NCBI RefSeq assembly: GCF_036898095.1
Contig: NC_090726.1
Location: 35,951,019-36,015,018, forward strand
DNA: 64,000 bases
Origin: Palaemon carinicauda
Lineage: Eukaryota > Arthropoda > Malacostraca > Decapoda > Palaemonidae
Direction: 5' to 3'
The notes beneath the pieces are model-generated. The model saw nothing but the letters and a program-made list of their open reading frames with translations. It did no database searches and was not told the origin of the DNA. Position 1 is the first letter of the stretch, and each line of letters opens with the position of its first letter. Below, piece after piece: positions 33,230 to 45,046 of the stretch. Position numbers and translations under genes: made by a program.

Positions 33230-33930
33230 GGCGCATGGTAAGGTTAAGCGTGGCCTTACTTCTATCTGTGGAAGGAGTTCTCTCCCAGGGAAGAATCCTT
33301 ACACAGGGTATCGCGTCCCATCCTTTAAGCCACGAGTCAAGACACCAGCGTCAACAATCTCCCATGCAGAAGGATCCGCAAGGAGCTGTCCCTTTAGGTC
33401 AATGTCCACACCATGTTGGGTTTCGGACAAGGGCCAAGACCCCAGGTCTTCATTTACACGCTGGACCTAAAGGTCGCATACTTCCAGGCCCAAACCATCC
33501 ATCTTCTTGGAAGGATTGAGGATTCAGTCTAGACAAACAAGAAACACCAGTTCAGAGCACTGTGCTTCGGTCTATCCACTGCACCCATCCTGGTCACACT
33601 GGCTCAGCTTCTGTCTCCTCCGTTTCTGGACAACTGACTGACCTTAGCAGATTCGGTGGCAACTTTGCATTAGCACCAGAACTTCTGAAGTCTTTTTACC
33701 AAGATCTGGTGATCAAGGTAAACCTGTGGAAGTCTTCCCTACTTCCCTCTCAGAAGGCTGGTGTATCTGGGAATAATTCTAGACACCAATCTCCACAAAA
33801 CCTTCTCATCAAAGACTGACGTAGAAAAGTCACAAGACCCTTTCTCAAAATAAGAACTCCCAGCCCAGAGGGACTTGAGTTCGATTGGAATCAGGCCTTT
33901 GATCCCCCAGACATTCTGACCCCCAAGGGA
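33230..33930 (+). pseudogene. B2 reverse transcriptase remnant
   Basis: Fragments in three frames match B1: TLDLK at about 33460, LCFGLSTAP at about 33570, and a thumb-like segment with LVYLG/ILDTNLHKTF near 33755-33810. The catalytic box is not recognisable (FLDN then stop). Long dead. Confidence 0.65.
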
Positions 33931-33979
33931 CCAGAAATTTGGAAGAACCATAAGGGATGGGTGTCAGTCGAGAATCTAC

Positions 33980-35840
33980 GGAGTGGTATAACCTTCTCAT
34001 TCTTCCCCACCCCTTGGACTTGATGCTGTGCTTAGAAACATCAAAAGAAGGTAGTAGGGACCATAGTGCTGCACCACACGACCTCAGCCCTTTGGACAGA
34101 GTCCGAAAGTACCTTCACTTAAATCTCTTAAAGAGATGAAGGCCAACTTTCCGGTCCTTCAACAGCCTCATTAGTTCCTAACAGGCCACTCAGTGATGTG
34201 ATGAGCGACAACACCCCACACCGCATAGAGGCTCACATCGACAAGCAAGAAGGAACTTGCTCACAGCCTCTTCCCTTCCTGCAGTATAAATACTAAGATG
34301 GGCCAAAGTCCGTTCGGTACCACTAGCAGCCCGCTTCATGCCAGACTAGAGGAATGTGCTCGCTGACAATCAGTGCACAGCATCTCAGATAAGGTGTAAC
34401 GAATGGTCTTTGGATCACCTTGCAGCCGACAAAGTCCCGACTTTACGGGGTTCTTCAACTAGGGATTTGTTCGCAACGCCCCTGAACCTCAGGCTTCCAC
34501 TGCTCCCCAGTCCTAGACCCCAAGGCTCTCTGGCAAGAAGCATGCCAACAACCGTGGGTACAACAATGACGTTTACGTCTCGTCCCTGTTTTGTCTGGAG
34601 AATGGTACTCAAGAAGGCTAGAACATCGGTCACCCTCCCAAGGGCTCTCATAGCTCCGCTATGGCATTACGCAGAATGGTTTCCAAACCTTCTGCAGCTC
34701 GTGATAGAGCCTCCAAGAGAACCCTCTCCACGTCACAGACAACCACACTTCGACATCTACCACAAGCTATAGCTTTGCTATGATTGTACGCCTGGAGACT
34801 ACCCAGTACCTCCTCTCTCACAGAGGCTTTTCGCAATAAGTTGCGAAAAGGTTGTCTAGATATCTGAAGAATTCGTCAGCATCAGTCTACCAGGCAGTAT
34901 ATCATCTTCTGTGGTTGTTGTCATGGGAAAGCGTATCTCTCCAGTGGATACCTCTATTCCAGCAATAGCGGAATCCTCCAGTGTATGCAAGAGGAAAAGC
35001 CCCCCCCCCCCCCCCCTTTTCCGTTTCAACAGGTAAAGACGATAACTCAACCTTGAGCCTCGCCTTCAAACTGAAAGGAAGGGACATCCCCTCATTGCTA
35101 GATCTTTCCTAACTCATACGGACTTACAACTTGCCTTTTCCCAGTCGGGATTGAGACCTTCCTCTCAGAACATGGGTCAAGTTCTCCAGTCTCTAAGGAG
35201 ACTTCCTTATGTTCCAATTCACCCGGCAACAAATTTTCATCTGGTTTAGAAGACAGTGTTCCTACACACTGACAGCAGCCATACGAATCAAGGAACTTCA
35301 TGGTGTCTCTTTCGACATCGCCCATTAATGAGAATAGTGAAAGGCAACGTTCAGTTTCGTCCCCGAGTATGTCGCCAGACACAGTCTCCAGAGGTGACAG
35401 ATCCTACACTCGGTAACTGACGATCCATATCATCTGTTACTGTACTTGGGGGTAAGCTATGAGGCTCTACCTTAAGAGAATGCCAACAGCCCACCCGGGT
35501 CCCTTCTCTTGTCATCAGCACTGGGGGAGACAGAAGGAAGATAAACCAAAACTTCATCTCTGCTGGATTCACAGAGTCATCAATTACGCCCTGAATTCAG
35601 ATCCTCCTCCAACATGTCGACTCACGATGTCAGGAGCATAGCTATGCCCTTAAGGTAGATTACTCTGTGACACAGGTTTTACAAGCAAGGGTGTCAATGC
35701 TCCAGGTGACTTTCACAACCTTTCTCCGGCAAGGCGTTACCCACAGGAACTCGATACGATCTCTATCGGTCCTGTGGTGGCTACACAACAGCTGGTTGTA
35801 TACCTCAAGCTCCTTATTGGACAAGTAGCAGAAGGTTGGG
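33980..35840 (+). pseudogene. B2 RNase H and tyrosine recombinase remnants
   Basis: RNase H pieces: LDLMLCLETSKEG (first Asp lost), YLHLNLLKR (33957-34139), NVLADNQ (34350). The post-RNase H block gives DLFATPLNLRLPLL (34450-34510). Recombinase parts appear at 34780-35110 and 35459-35700, ending with a region corresponding to the B1 H-x-x-R motif at about 35620. A 17-C run at 35000-35016 disrupts it. Nothing here could be functional. Confidence 0.65.
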
Positions 35841-35953
35841 GGAACTAAATTTTAATGGCTCGTCCTTTCATTTTCTCAAAAAGTAATACCCCTAAATAAA
35901 TAGCAAAGGTTTGTATCGTTAGGAAAAATATAAATTATCTACGAATTTGTCAT
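35835..35953 (+). repeat. B2 right terminal repeat (shortened)
   Basis: AATGGCTCGTCC...AAGTAATACCCC...AAAGGTTTGTATCGTTAGGAAAAATATAAATTATC matches the outer part of the B1 right repeat; the inner part and ICR are missing. Confidence 0.8.
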
Positions 35954-35959
35954 GTTTAT

Positions 35960-36704
35960 ATCCATCTTCTTGTGTAGCCAGGTTGATATGGAGGTAGTTT
36001 TAGAGTACAGTACCCAGGTTCATGAAAGTCATCAATGAAAAAAAGTAAACATTCTATAAAATTCCATTGAATTAAAAGATATCTACAATAAATAAAGATG
36101 CTTAAAATTTCTATTAAATAAGAAGTAATTAAGGAACACTAAACATTCTTAAATTTTCCAAAATGCGTAATTTTTTCCTTTTAACCAACATATCTGCCAT
36201 GCTTTCCTTATGACCAAACTAATTCAAAGTATTGACCTACCTCGACTATCATGAAAACTCTTTAACCTTAAAGACATGATTCACTGTAAACCTCAAGAAG
36301 TACACATTATTCATCGAGTAGTTGGAAGAAATCATTTCACATACATTCTCTGGGTAATCAGAACAACATTAACATGTAAAATACAGGTGTGAACGGGTTT
36401 GCCATTGTAAGAATTTGTCATATCCTCAAATCGGACAAACCTTACAAAAATTATTTTTAAACATTTATTTAAAATTCTAGCAGTTTTGTTGAATTATGCT
36501 TCCAATATATTATCCAACAGTAAACATATTACTCATATTTCAAATAACATTAATGAGTTGATCTGTAGAGGTAATCTGTTGGACAAATTGACTGGTGATA
36601 ATGTAGTGTTCTATCTAATAATATATTTATCATTTAAAAATCTACTCACAGTAGTTTTACGTGTGAAATCTGAATAAGAAAGCAGAATCTTTTCCATAAA
36701 ACAG
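35960..36704. other. Unassigned intron sequence up to exon 2
   Basis: AT-rich; an open frame at 36486-36677 shows no splice-site support or domain. The final bases form the acceptor of the second coding exon. Confidence 0.45.
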
Positions 36705-36866
36705 GGGCTGAAGTCACTGGAGGATATGTTGAACGTCCTGGAGATATTGAACGTTACTGAATCCCACCACGATGGAGATTTACCTTTGACTTCAATTCAT
36801 TCAGATGATAAACTAACCATTCTAGAGAAGTTCACAAAAAGTAAAGTGGAGGCTTCTGGCATCACT
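36705..36866 (+). CDS. RING-finger gene, second coding exon
   Basis: An acceptor (TTTTCCATAAAACAG, ends 36704) is followed by 162 nt with no stop in the phase set by the previous exon, then a strong donor ACT|GTAAGAA at 36866/36867. The exon encodes 54 residues starting GLKSLEDMLNVLEILNVTES and ending KSKVEASGIT. The first part is amphipathic and could extend the coiled coil of the preceding exon. No domain is recognised. Matching phase 0 on both sides and a clean open frame in otherwise transposon-rich DNA support the join, but splicing across a 20.7-kb intron is inferred. It could alternatively belong to an adjacent paralogue. Confidence 0.65.
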
Positions 36867-36994
36867 GTAAGAAAATTTGTTGATTTCATTGATTTTCATA
36901 ATGGCATGAACATCTAATGTAACTTTTAATATAAATGCAGTATTTTAGCATTTTACATTATAATATTTGAGAGTGTAATGTAAACCTCATGCAT

Positions 36995-39455
36995 TGTATG
37001 CTTTTAGAAGATTCTTTTCTCCACAAATGTCTGATATGAAACAGTAGTTTGGAGACTGATGGAAGGGTTGTTTTGTTAGAAGATTCTCTTACCCACAAAT
37101 GTCTGATATGAAACTAGTTTGGTGACTGATGGAAGTCTTCTTTTGTTAGATGATTCTTTTACCCACAAATGTCTGATATGAAGCTAGTTTAGTGACTGAT
37201 GGAAGGGTTGTTTATGGAAGGGTTGTTTTGTAAGAAAATTCTCTTACCCACAAATGTCTGATATGAAACTAGTTTGGTGACTAGTTTATGGAGGGGTTGT
37301 TTTGTAAGAAAATTCTCTTACCCACAAATGTCTAATATGAAACTAGTTTGGTGACTGATAGAAGGGTTGTTTTGTTAGAATATTCTTTTATCCACAAATG
37401 TCTGATATGAATCTAGTTTGGTGACTGATGGAAGGGTTGTTAGAATATTCTCTTATCCACAAATGTCTGATATGAAACTAGTTTTGTGACTGATGGAAGG
37501 GTTGTTCTGTTAGAAGATTCTCTTACCCACAAATGTCTGATATGAAACTAGTTTGGTGACTGATGGAAGGGTTGTTTTGTTAGAATATTTTCTTACCCAC
37601 AAATGTCTGATATGAAACTAGTTTGGTGACTGATAGAATGGTTGTTTTGTTAGAATATTCTCTTATCCACAAATGTCTGATATGAAACTAGTTTGGTGAC
37701 TGATGGAAGGGCTGTTTTGTTAGAATATTCTCTTACCCACAAATATCTGATATGAAACTAGTTTGGTGACTGATGGAAGGGCTGTTTTGTTAGAATATTC
37801 TCTTACCCACAAATGTCTGATATGAAACTAGTTTGGTGACTGATAGAATGGTTGTTTTGTTAGAATATTCTCTTATCCACAAATGTCTGATATGAAACTA
37901 GTTTGGTGACTGATGGAAGGGCTGTTTTGTTAGAATATTCTCTTACCCACAAATATCTGATATGAAACTAGTTTGGTGACTGATGGAAGGGCTGTTTTGT
38001 TAGAATATTCTCTTACCCACAAATATCTGATATGAAACTAGTTTGGTGACTGATGGAAGGGCTGTTTTGTTAGAATATTCTCTTACCCACAAATATCTGA
38101 TATGAAACTAGTTTGGTGACTGATGGAAGGGCTGTTTTGTTAGAATATTCTCTTACCCACAAATATCTGATATGAAACTAGTTTGGTGACTGATGGAAGG
38201 GCTGTTTTGTTAGAATATTCTCTTACCCACAAATATCTGATATGAAACTAGTTTGGTGACTGATGGAAGGGCTGTTTTGTTAGAATATTCTCTTACCCAC
38301 AAATGTCTGATATGAAACTAGTTTGGTGACTGATGGAAGGGTTGTTTTGTTAGAATATTCCCTTACCCACAAATGTCTGATATGAAACTAGTTTGGTGAC
38401 TGATGGAAGGGTTGTTTTGTTAGAATATTCTCTTACCCACAAATGTCTGATATGAAACTAGTTTGGTGACTCATGGAAGGGTTGTTTTGTTAGAATATTC
38501 TCTAATGCACAAATGTCTGATATGAAACTAGTTTGGTGACTGATGGAAGGGTTGTTCTGTTAGAAGATTCTCTTACCCACAAATGTCAGATATGAAACTG
38601 GTGACTGATGGAAGGGTTGTTTTGTTAGAATATTCTCTTACCCACAAATGTCTGATATGAAACTAGTTTGGTGACTGATGGAAAGGTTGTTTCGTTAGAA
38701 TATTCTCTTACCCACAAATGTCTGATATGAAACTAGTTTGGTGACTGATGGAAGGGTTGTTTTGTTAGGATATTCTCTTACCAACAAATGTCTGATATGA
38801 AACTAGTTTGGTGACTGATGGAAGGGTTGTTTTGTTAGAATATTCCCTTACCCACAAATGTCTGATATGAAACTAGTTTGGTGACTGATGGAAGGGCTGT
38901 TTTGTTAGAAGATTCTCTTACCAAAAAATGTCTGATATGAAACTAGTTTGGTGACTGATGGAAGGGTTGTTCTGTTAGAAGATTCTCTTACCCACAAATG
39001 TCAGATATGAAACTGGTGACTGATGGAAGGGTTGTTTTGTTAGAATATTCTCTTACCCACAAATGTCTGATATGAAACTAGTTTGGTGACTGATGGAAGG
39101 GTTGTTTTGTTAGAATATTCTCTTACCCACAAATGTCTGATATGAAACTAGTTTGGTGACTGATGGAAAGATTGTTTTGTTGGAAGATTCTCTTACTCAC
39201 AAATGTCTGATATGAAACTAGTTTGGTGACTGATGGAAGGATTTTTTTTTGTTAGAAGATTCTCTTACCAACAAATGTCAGATATGAAAGTAATTTGGTG
39301 AATGATAGAATTGTTGTTTTTGTTAGAAGATTCTCTTGCCAACAAATGTCAGATATGAAACTGGTGACTGGTGGAAGGGTTGTTTTGTTAGAAGATTCTC
39401 TAATGCACAAATGTCAGATATGAAACTAGTTTGGTGACTGATGAAAGGGTGTCTC
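36995..39455 (+). repeat. 70-bp minisatellite array (~35 units) in intron 2
   Basis: The unit is TGATGGAAGGGCTGTTTTGT...TCTTACCCACAAATATCTGA...GTTTGGTGAC, exactly 70 bp across most of the array (for example 37911, 37981, 38051). A central block (about 37740-38250) is nearly identical and shares AAATATCTGA in place of AAATGTCTGA; units toward the edges are diverged or carry deletions (GAAACTGGTGAC variants near 38595, 39010 and 39360). It begins about 130 bp after the exon 2 donor. No protein frame is maintained. Confidence 0.95.
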
Positions 39456-39459
39456 CCAA

Positions 39460-39744
39460 AAAATCAAAAGTAACCTACTTGCAAAGTTAAAACCTTTTAA
39501 TATATATGCTTAATGTATATGCACTTTTATGACTGGTTCTAGTTGTCAGAGTATATAATCCATTGTGGTTAATAGTTTGTCACTTGGGTTAAAACTTGAC
39601 TTAATTACTGGGGCTTCAGTGATGTGAATATTGAATATGTAGGGTCCAGCAGATATCATATGCAATATATTGGCAATTCTACCTCACCCATGTAAGTGAT
39701 GACCACACCCAATATATGTACAAGGCAGACTGAAAGATACGTCC
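39460..39744. other. Unassigned intron sequence
   Basis: AT-rich link between the minisatellite and the first LINE fragment; nothing recognised. Confidence 0.4.
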
Positions 39745-40239
39745 TAGCTACACATGATCTGTGGTTTGGCCTAAAACACAAGCTTGTTGTATATGCAGAT
39801 GATGCTACTCTCTTTGCATCAATTCCATCTCCTGAATCCCCTAATGCAGAGCTAGTTAAAATTAGTGCTTAGTGTAAATTTAGGGGCATGAAATAAAACC
39901 CTAACAAAACTCAAAGAATGATTGTAAGTAGGTTCAGGACAGTTGCTCCTCAATATCCAGGTCTTTGCATTGAAGTTTTTCAACTATATAGAATTCCTTT
40001 AGAATTTTAAGCTTGATTCTATATTATAAATTTACTTTTGAGAAACACATTCAGCCCTTTTCTTCTTCAATTGCACACAAAAATGGCTCATTGAGTAAGT
40101 CTTTCAAGATTTTCGGTGATCAATTTATTCTGAAGAAATTTTTTACTTCTTTCATTCTACCCTGTTTCAAATATTGTTCTCCTGTCTGCCCTAAAGCTGC
40201 TGACTCTCATGTTAATTTGATATTAATCTGTGGCACTGT
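39745..40239 (+). pseudogene. YADD-type LINE reverse transcriptase, fragment 1 of 3
   Basis: One frame reads THDLWFGLKHKLVVYADDAT and LFASIPSPE, the catalytic core of a LINE RT (Jockey/CR1-like), then a stop. Further pieces include PNKTQRMIVSRFRTVAPQYP and, at 40013-40230, FILPCFKYCSPVC and AADSH. It stops at DINLWH, where the PHD LINE is inserted; the following residues (TVSSLCMVHKI) resume at 47342. Confidence 0.75.
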
Positions 40240-40375
40240 CATTTGGTTTGGACTGTGGCAGAGTGTGGACGTGTTGCGGGTCGTGTTTTTAGCTTTCTGT
40301 TTCTCGCTTAGAATACCATTGAAAAGATATTAGTTAATCTTATGGAGAAACCTAAGTGATAAGAAACAGTACACT

Positions 40376-41545
40376 ATGTTTGTTCATAACTATTTCTGCC
40401 TCGTATGTGAAACCACGGAGGGAGACCAGAAAAAATGGATTGGATGTGACTATAATAGACTCTACCATAAGAAATGTGGGCGTATAGTGACAGGCATCGC
40501 TGTTAATGAACGGAATAACCTAGATTGGTTTTGCCCACACTGCGTACGTGAAGCCAGACAAGCCTATTTATTAATATCAATATTAAAGGAAGATGTGAAT
40601 GTGAGAGGATTGGCCCTGAACGAACAAGACGCAGAAAATAAATGACTTGGAAAACAAACTTGCGGACCTTAGCACACACGCAGCGAATTTTACCCAGACT
40701 ACCGACCTCACTGAGAAAGTTGGCATTCATGCCATGGATATGGAATCAATTAAAGCAACACTTCAAACATTGATAGACCCAAAACCGGAGAATTCGACAT
40801 TTGCTGACAAAGTTAAGGGAAAAAAATCTGTTGATAATTAAGTCAACTAATAACACAACTAAAATTACTGAAAGAAAACGAGGTTGAACAAGCACTTAAA
40901 GACATTCCTATACTTAACACGAGGTCAATTACGAATGGAAATGTTGTTGTAAACTTTGCAAACAAAACGATCAGAGAAGAGGCGGCAAACAAAACTCAGA
41001 CATTGGTGGCTGACACTGAAATGAGAAAAATTGGAATACTAAAACCATAAAATAATGATATGCAATGTCTACAATGATGAAGATAATATAAAAAATGCTT
41101 TGATTCAAAGAAATTGCTGCTAGGACCAAATCCAAAATATAGAAGAGAAGATAAGAGTAGTCCTGAAAAAAATGCCTTGGGGAGGGGGACCACCCACTAT
41201 ATGCTGAAATGGGATCCTGAAGTTCAGAAGGCTATTCATGATAATGGGGACAAAGTTCCGTTACGATGGGGTACTCATAACATACGTGATAGGTACCACG
41301 TGATCACCTGCTTCCACTGTCAGAGGTATGGACATTTTGAAAAAGATTGCAAGTCCAAGAATGAAGATAGAGTCTGCGGCAAATGTTCAGGAAAACACTC
41401 CATCAAGGAGTGTACTTCGTAAGTGTCAAAGTGTATAAACTGCTCAAAGTTAAACAATCCAAGTGACCACATAGTAAATTCTAGAGACTGCAAATCTTTT
41501 GACTTTGAATTGAAAAGACTAGCAAAAAATATGGATCATGGTTAA
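40376..41545 (+). pseudogene. LINE ORF1, copy 2: PHD finger and zinc knuckles
   Basis: The first frame (40376-40645) encodes a complete C4HC3 PHD finger: CLVCETTEGDQKKWIGCDY, RLYHKKCG, LDWFCPHC. It is followed in another frame by a coiled segment (40647-40841) and, at 41114-41422, the knuckles CFHCQRYGHFEKDC and CGKCSGKHSIKEC. The end (DHG-stop at about 41543) overlaps the ORF2 start. PHD fingers usually bind histone H3 tails; a role in target choice or RNP formation is speculation. Confidence 0.75.
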
Positions 41546-42168
41546 TAAGGATGTTATAAACTGTGGCTATGTAAATATACAATCTGTAGGTAACAAGACT
41601 ATTCAAATTTGAGAACTGATAAACGAGAAATATTTGGATATGCTAGCATTATCTGAAACTTGGTTAAATAACTTGGACGAGGCAAAGATCACTGAAATGA
41701 CGCTTCCCCCACACACCTTCTTTCACATACCGAGAGGTAGGTCTGGTGGGGGTGTTGGACTCTTTATCCATAAAAGTGACTCAAATCTCAAAATGTTGAA
41801 AAGAACTTGTGTAACAAGCTTTGAATATATAGAAATAAACTTCACGCTAAATATCCTTTGTAACAATCTACAAACCTCCTAGACCAAACACTAGTATCTC
41901 ATTTGAAGAATTCCGTGCTCTCATTGAGATGATTATCATGGAGGAAAACTAATTAGTTATCTGTGGAGACTTCAATTTTTGGATGGATGATGCATCAAAT
42001 CCTGTGAATAATGTCGACTGTACAACTACTTCAACTGGGCATACGTTGGACTTAGCTTTAAGTGATGACATGAATAATGTTGTATCTGATATAAAAGTTG
42101 AAGAAAAATGTACTATCTTCCCAGTACACAAACTTATAACGTTTAGTCTACCTCTACAGAAACATGCA
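41539..42168 (+). pseudogene. LINE ORF2 copy 2, endonuclease part
   Basis: Starts MVNKDVINCGYVNIQSVGNK at 41539. It contains LALSETWLNNLDEAKITEM, GRSGGGVGLFIHKSDS, LVICGDFNFWMDDASN and TGHTLDLALSDD, the usual AP-endonuclease core. Compared with copy 1, about 50 nt after DDASNP are missing. The frame is interrupted by stops near 41614 and 41880. Confidence 0.75.
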
Positions 42169-42173
42169 TTAGT

Positions 42174-45041
42174 ACATACATATACCAAGGTACTTCCCCC
42201 TATTTTGGGGGGTAGCCGACATCAAACAAATGAAACAAAATGGGGGACCTTTCCTCTCTACGTTCCTTCCAGCCAGACAAGGGACTCGACTGAGTTCGGC
42301 TGGTACTGCTAGGGTGCCACAGCCCACCCTCCCCCGTTATCCACCACAGATGAAGCTCCATAAGGCTGAATCCCCTACTGCTGCTACCTCCGCGGTCATC
42401 CAAGGCACCGGAGGAAGCAGCAGGGCCTACCGGAACTGCGTCACAATCGCTCGCCATTCATTCCTATTTCTAGCACGCTCTCTTGCCTCTCTCACATCTA
42501 TGCTCCTATCACTCAGAGCTTTCTTCACTCTATCCATCCACCCAAACCTTGACCTTCCTCTTGTACTTCTCCCATCAGCTCTTGCATTCATCACCTTTTG
42601 CAGTTTAGCAGACAGGCATTTTCCATTCTCTCATCATGGCCAAACCACCTCAACACATTCATATCCATTCTAGCTGCTAACTCATTTTTTACACCCGTTC
42701 TCACCCTCGCTACTTCGTTCCTAACCCTATCTACTCGAGATATACCAGCGATACTCCTCAGACACTTCATCTCAAACTCATTCAATTTCTGTCTCTCCGT
42801 CACTTTCATTCCCCGTAACTCCGATCCATACATCACAGTTGATACAAACCCTTTCTCATACAGAACTCTCTTTACATTCATGCCCAACCCTCTATTTTTT
42901 ACCACTCCCTTACCTGCCCCTACAATTTGCATCCTTCATTCACTCTCTGACGTACATCTGCTGCCACTCACCATTTGCTGCAACAACAGACCCCATCCCT
43001 AGTGCTTGGCTTAATGCCTAAACCCTATATTCAATTCAATTCAACAACAGATCCCAAGTACTTAAACTGATCCACCTCCTCAAGTAACTCTCCATTCAAC
43101 ATGACATTCAACCTCGCACCACCTTCCCTTCTCGTACATCTCATAACCTTACTCTTACCCACATTAACTCTCAACTTCCTTCTCTCACACACCCTTCCAA
43201 ATTCTGTCACTAATCGTCCAAGCTTCTCTTCCGCGTCTGCAACCAGTATAGTATCATCCGCAAACAACAACTTATTTACCTCCCATTCATGGTCATTCTC
43301 GTCTACCAGTTTCAATCCTCGTTCAAGCACTCGAGCATTCACCTCTCTCATCACTCCATCAACATACAAGTTAAACAACCACGGCGACATCACACATCCC
43401 TGTCTCAGCCCCACTCCCACTGGAAACCAATCGCTCACTTCATTTCCTATCCTTTCACATGCTTTACTAACTTTGTAGAAACTTTTCACTGCTTGCAATA
43501 ACCTTCCATCAACTCCATATAACCTCATCACATTCCACATTGCTTCCCTATCAACTCTATCTTATGCTTTCTCCACATCCATAAACGCAACATACACCTC
43601 CTTACCTTTGCTAAATATTTCTCGCATATCTGCCTAACTGTAAAAATCTGATTCATACAACCCCTACCCCTTCTAAAACCACCCTGTACTTCTAAGATTG
43701 CATTCTCTGTTTTATCCCTAATCCTATTAATCAGTACTCTACCATACACTTTTCCAACTACACTCAAGAAACTAATACCCCTTGAATTACAACACTCATG
43801 CACATCTCCCTTACCCTTATACAGTGGTACAATACATGCACAAACCCAATCTACTGGTACCATCGACAACACAAAACGCATATTAAACAATCTCACCAAC
43901 CATTCAAATACAGTCACACCCCTTTCCTTCAACATCTCAGCTCTCACACCATCCATACCAGATGCTTTTTTCTACTCTTGTTCCATCTAGTGCTCTCCTC
44001 ACTTCCTCTCTTGTAATCTCTCTTTCATTCTCATCTCCTATCACCGGCACCTCAACACCTGCAACAGCAATTATATCTGCCTCCCTATGATCCTCAACAT
44101 TCAGTAAACTTTCAAAATATTCCGCCCACCTTTTCCTTGCCCCCTCTCCTTTTAACAAAGTTCCATTTACATCTCTCACTGTCTCTTCAATTCTTGAACC
44201 AGCCTTCCTTACTCTCTTCACTTCTTTCCAAAACTTTTTTTTATTCTCTTCATACGAACGACTCAATCTCTGACCCCACCTCAGGTCAGCTACCCTCTTT
44301 GCCTCACTTACCTTGTGCTTTACTTCCACATTTTTCTCTCTATATCTTTCATACTTACTCTGCAGCCATTCTTCAAAAACCCTCTTTTTCTCTTCCACTT
44401 TTACCTTAACGCCTTCATTCCACCATTCACTGCCCTTCCTCATGCTGCCTCCAACAAACTTCTTGCCTCACACATCACTTGTAATCCCAACAAAATTTTC
44501 TATTACTAACTTCCACTCCTCTAAATTACCAGTTTCTCTTACTTTCACTCTGTCGTATGCCATTTTCAACCTTTCTTGATACTTAGTTTTTACCCCCGGT
44601 TTTATTAGCTCTTCAACCCTCACTAGCTCCCTTTTACATCCCCCTACTCTATTCTCCCACTCTTTTGCTACAACTAATTTTTCTTCCACCAAAAAATGAT
44701 CAGACATACAATTAGCCATACCCCTAAACACATGCACGTCTTTCAATCTTCCAAACATTCTTTTAGTTATCAACACATATCCATTAACGCCCTTTCTACC
44801 ACTCTTCCATTTGCCACTCTTACCCATGTATACTTGTTTTTATCTTTCTTTTTGAAAAAGCTATTACTTATCACCATCTCTTGCTCAACACACACATCTA
44901 CCAGTCTCTCACCACTCTCATTTTCACCTGGTACGCCATACTTCCCAATGACACCTTCTACCTCTCCAGCGCCCACTCTAGCATTTAAATCTCCCATGAC
45001 AACTACATAATTCCTTCTACCCAGTCCTTCTACACACCCAG
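42174..45041 (-). mobile_element. RTE-like LINE, 5'-truncated, inserted in the CR1-like LINE
   Basis: Precise ends are given by the host LINE: TTAGT occurs at 42169-42173 and 45042-45046, and removing 42174-45041 plus one TTAGT restores the sequence seen uninterrupted in copy 1 near 5600. Reading on the minus strand, it starts inside the endonuclease and ends in a 3' region with GGGGGTAGCC-type text and a short TATATGTATGTA tail. The clade call (RTE-like) rests on motif style only. Confidence 0.88.
42591..45035 (-). pseudogene. RTE-like ORF2: partial endonuclease and reverse transcriptase
   Basis: Order on the minus strand: endonuclease GDLNARVGAGEVEGVIG (44997) and KYTWVRVANGRVVERALMD; a long linker (EWWNEGVKVKVEEKKRVFEE, 44443); RT blocks VDWVCACIVPLYKGKGDVHE (43956), GLRQGCVMSPWLFNLYVDG and VNKLLFADDTILVADA (43540); and a C-terminal region (42932-42591) with GISRVDRVRNEVARVR. 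The FADD box is intact. Frame breaks near 43530, 43960, 44470 and 42950 make it non-functional, but it is less decayed than its host element, as expected for a later insertion. Confidence 0.85.
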
Positions 45042-45046
45042 TTAGT

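Larger units (their letters stand above)
29349..35953 (+). mobile_element. DIRS-type retrotransposon, family B copy B2 (highly decayed)
   Basis: The left end GTTCCGCAACTGGAATACAACC...GGGGTATTACTTTCTGCGAAGC and right end AATGGCTCGTCC...AATACCCCTAAATAAATAGC...CGAATTTGTCAT bracket a 6.6-kb body collinear with B1. Gag carries an expanded Arg-Ser-Pro repeat; RT, RNase H and recombinase survive only as fragments in shifting frames. The right terminal repeat is short and no ICR is visible. The trinucleotide GTT occurs at both ends (29349 and after 35953), as expected for DIRS integration. Confidence 0.8.

Noticed and set aside
36486..36677. 63-residue frame just before exon 2 as an additional exon
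   Set aside because: No splice sites in matching phase and an AT-rich intronic composition.
36995..39455. Regular 70-bp array considered as a CRISPR or satellite-encoded gene
   Set aside because: There are no unique spacers between short repeats, the whole unit repeats, the context is eukaryotic, and no frame is kept.
43798..45010. Plus-strand frames such as 44137-44579 and 44696-45010
   Set aside because: They are antisense to the RTE-like ORF2, which has clear endonuclease and RT motifs on the minus strand.
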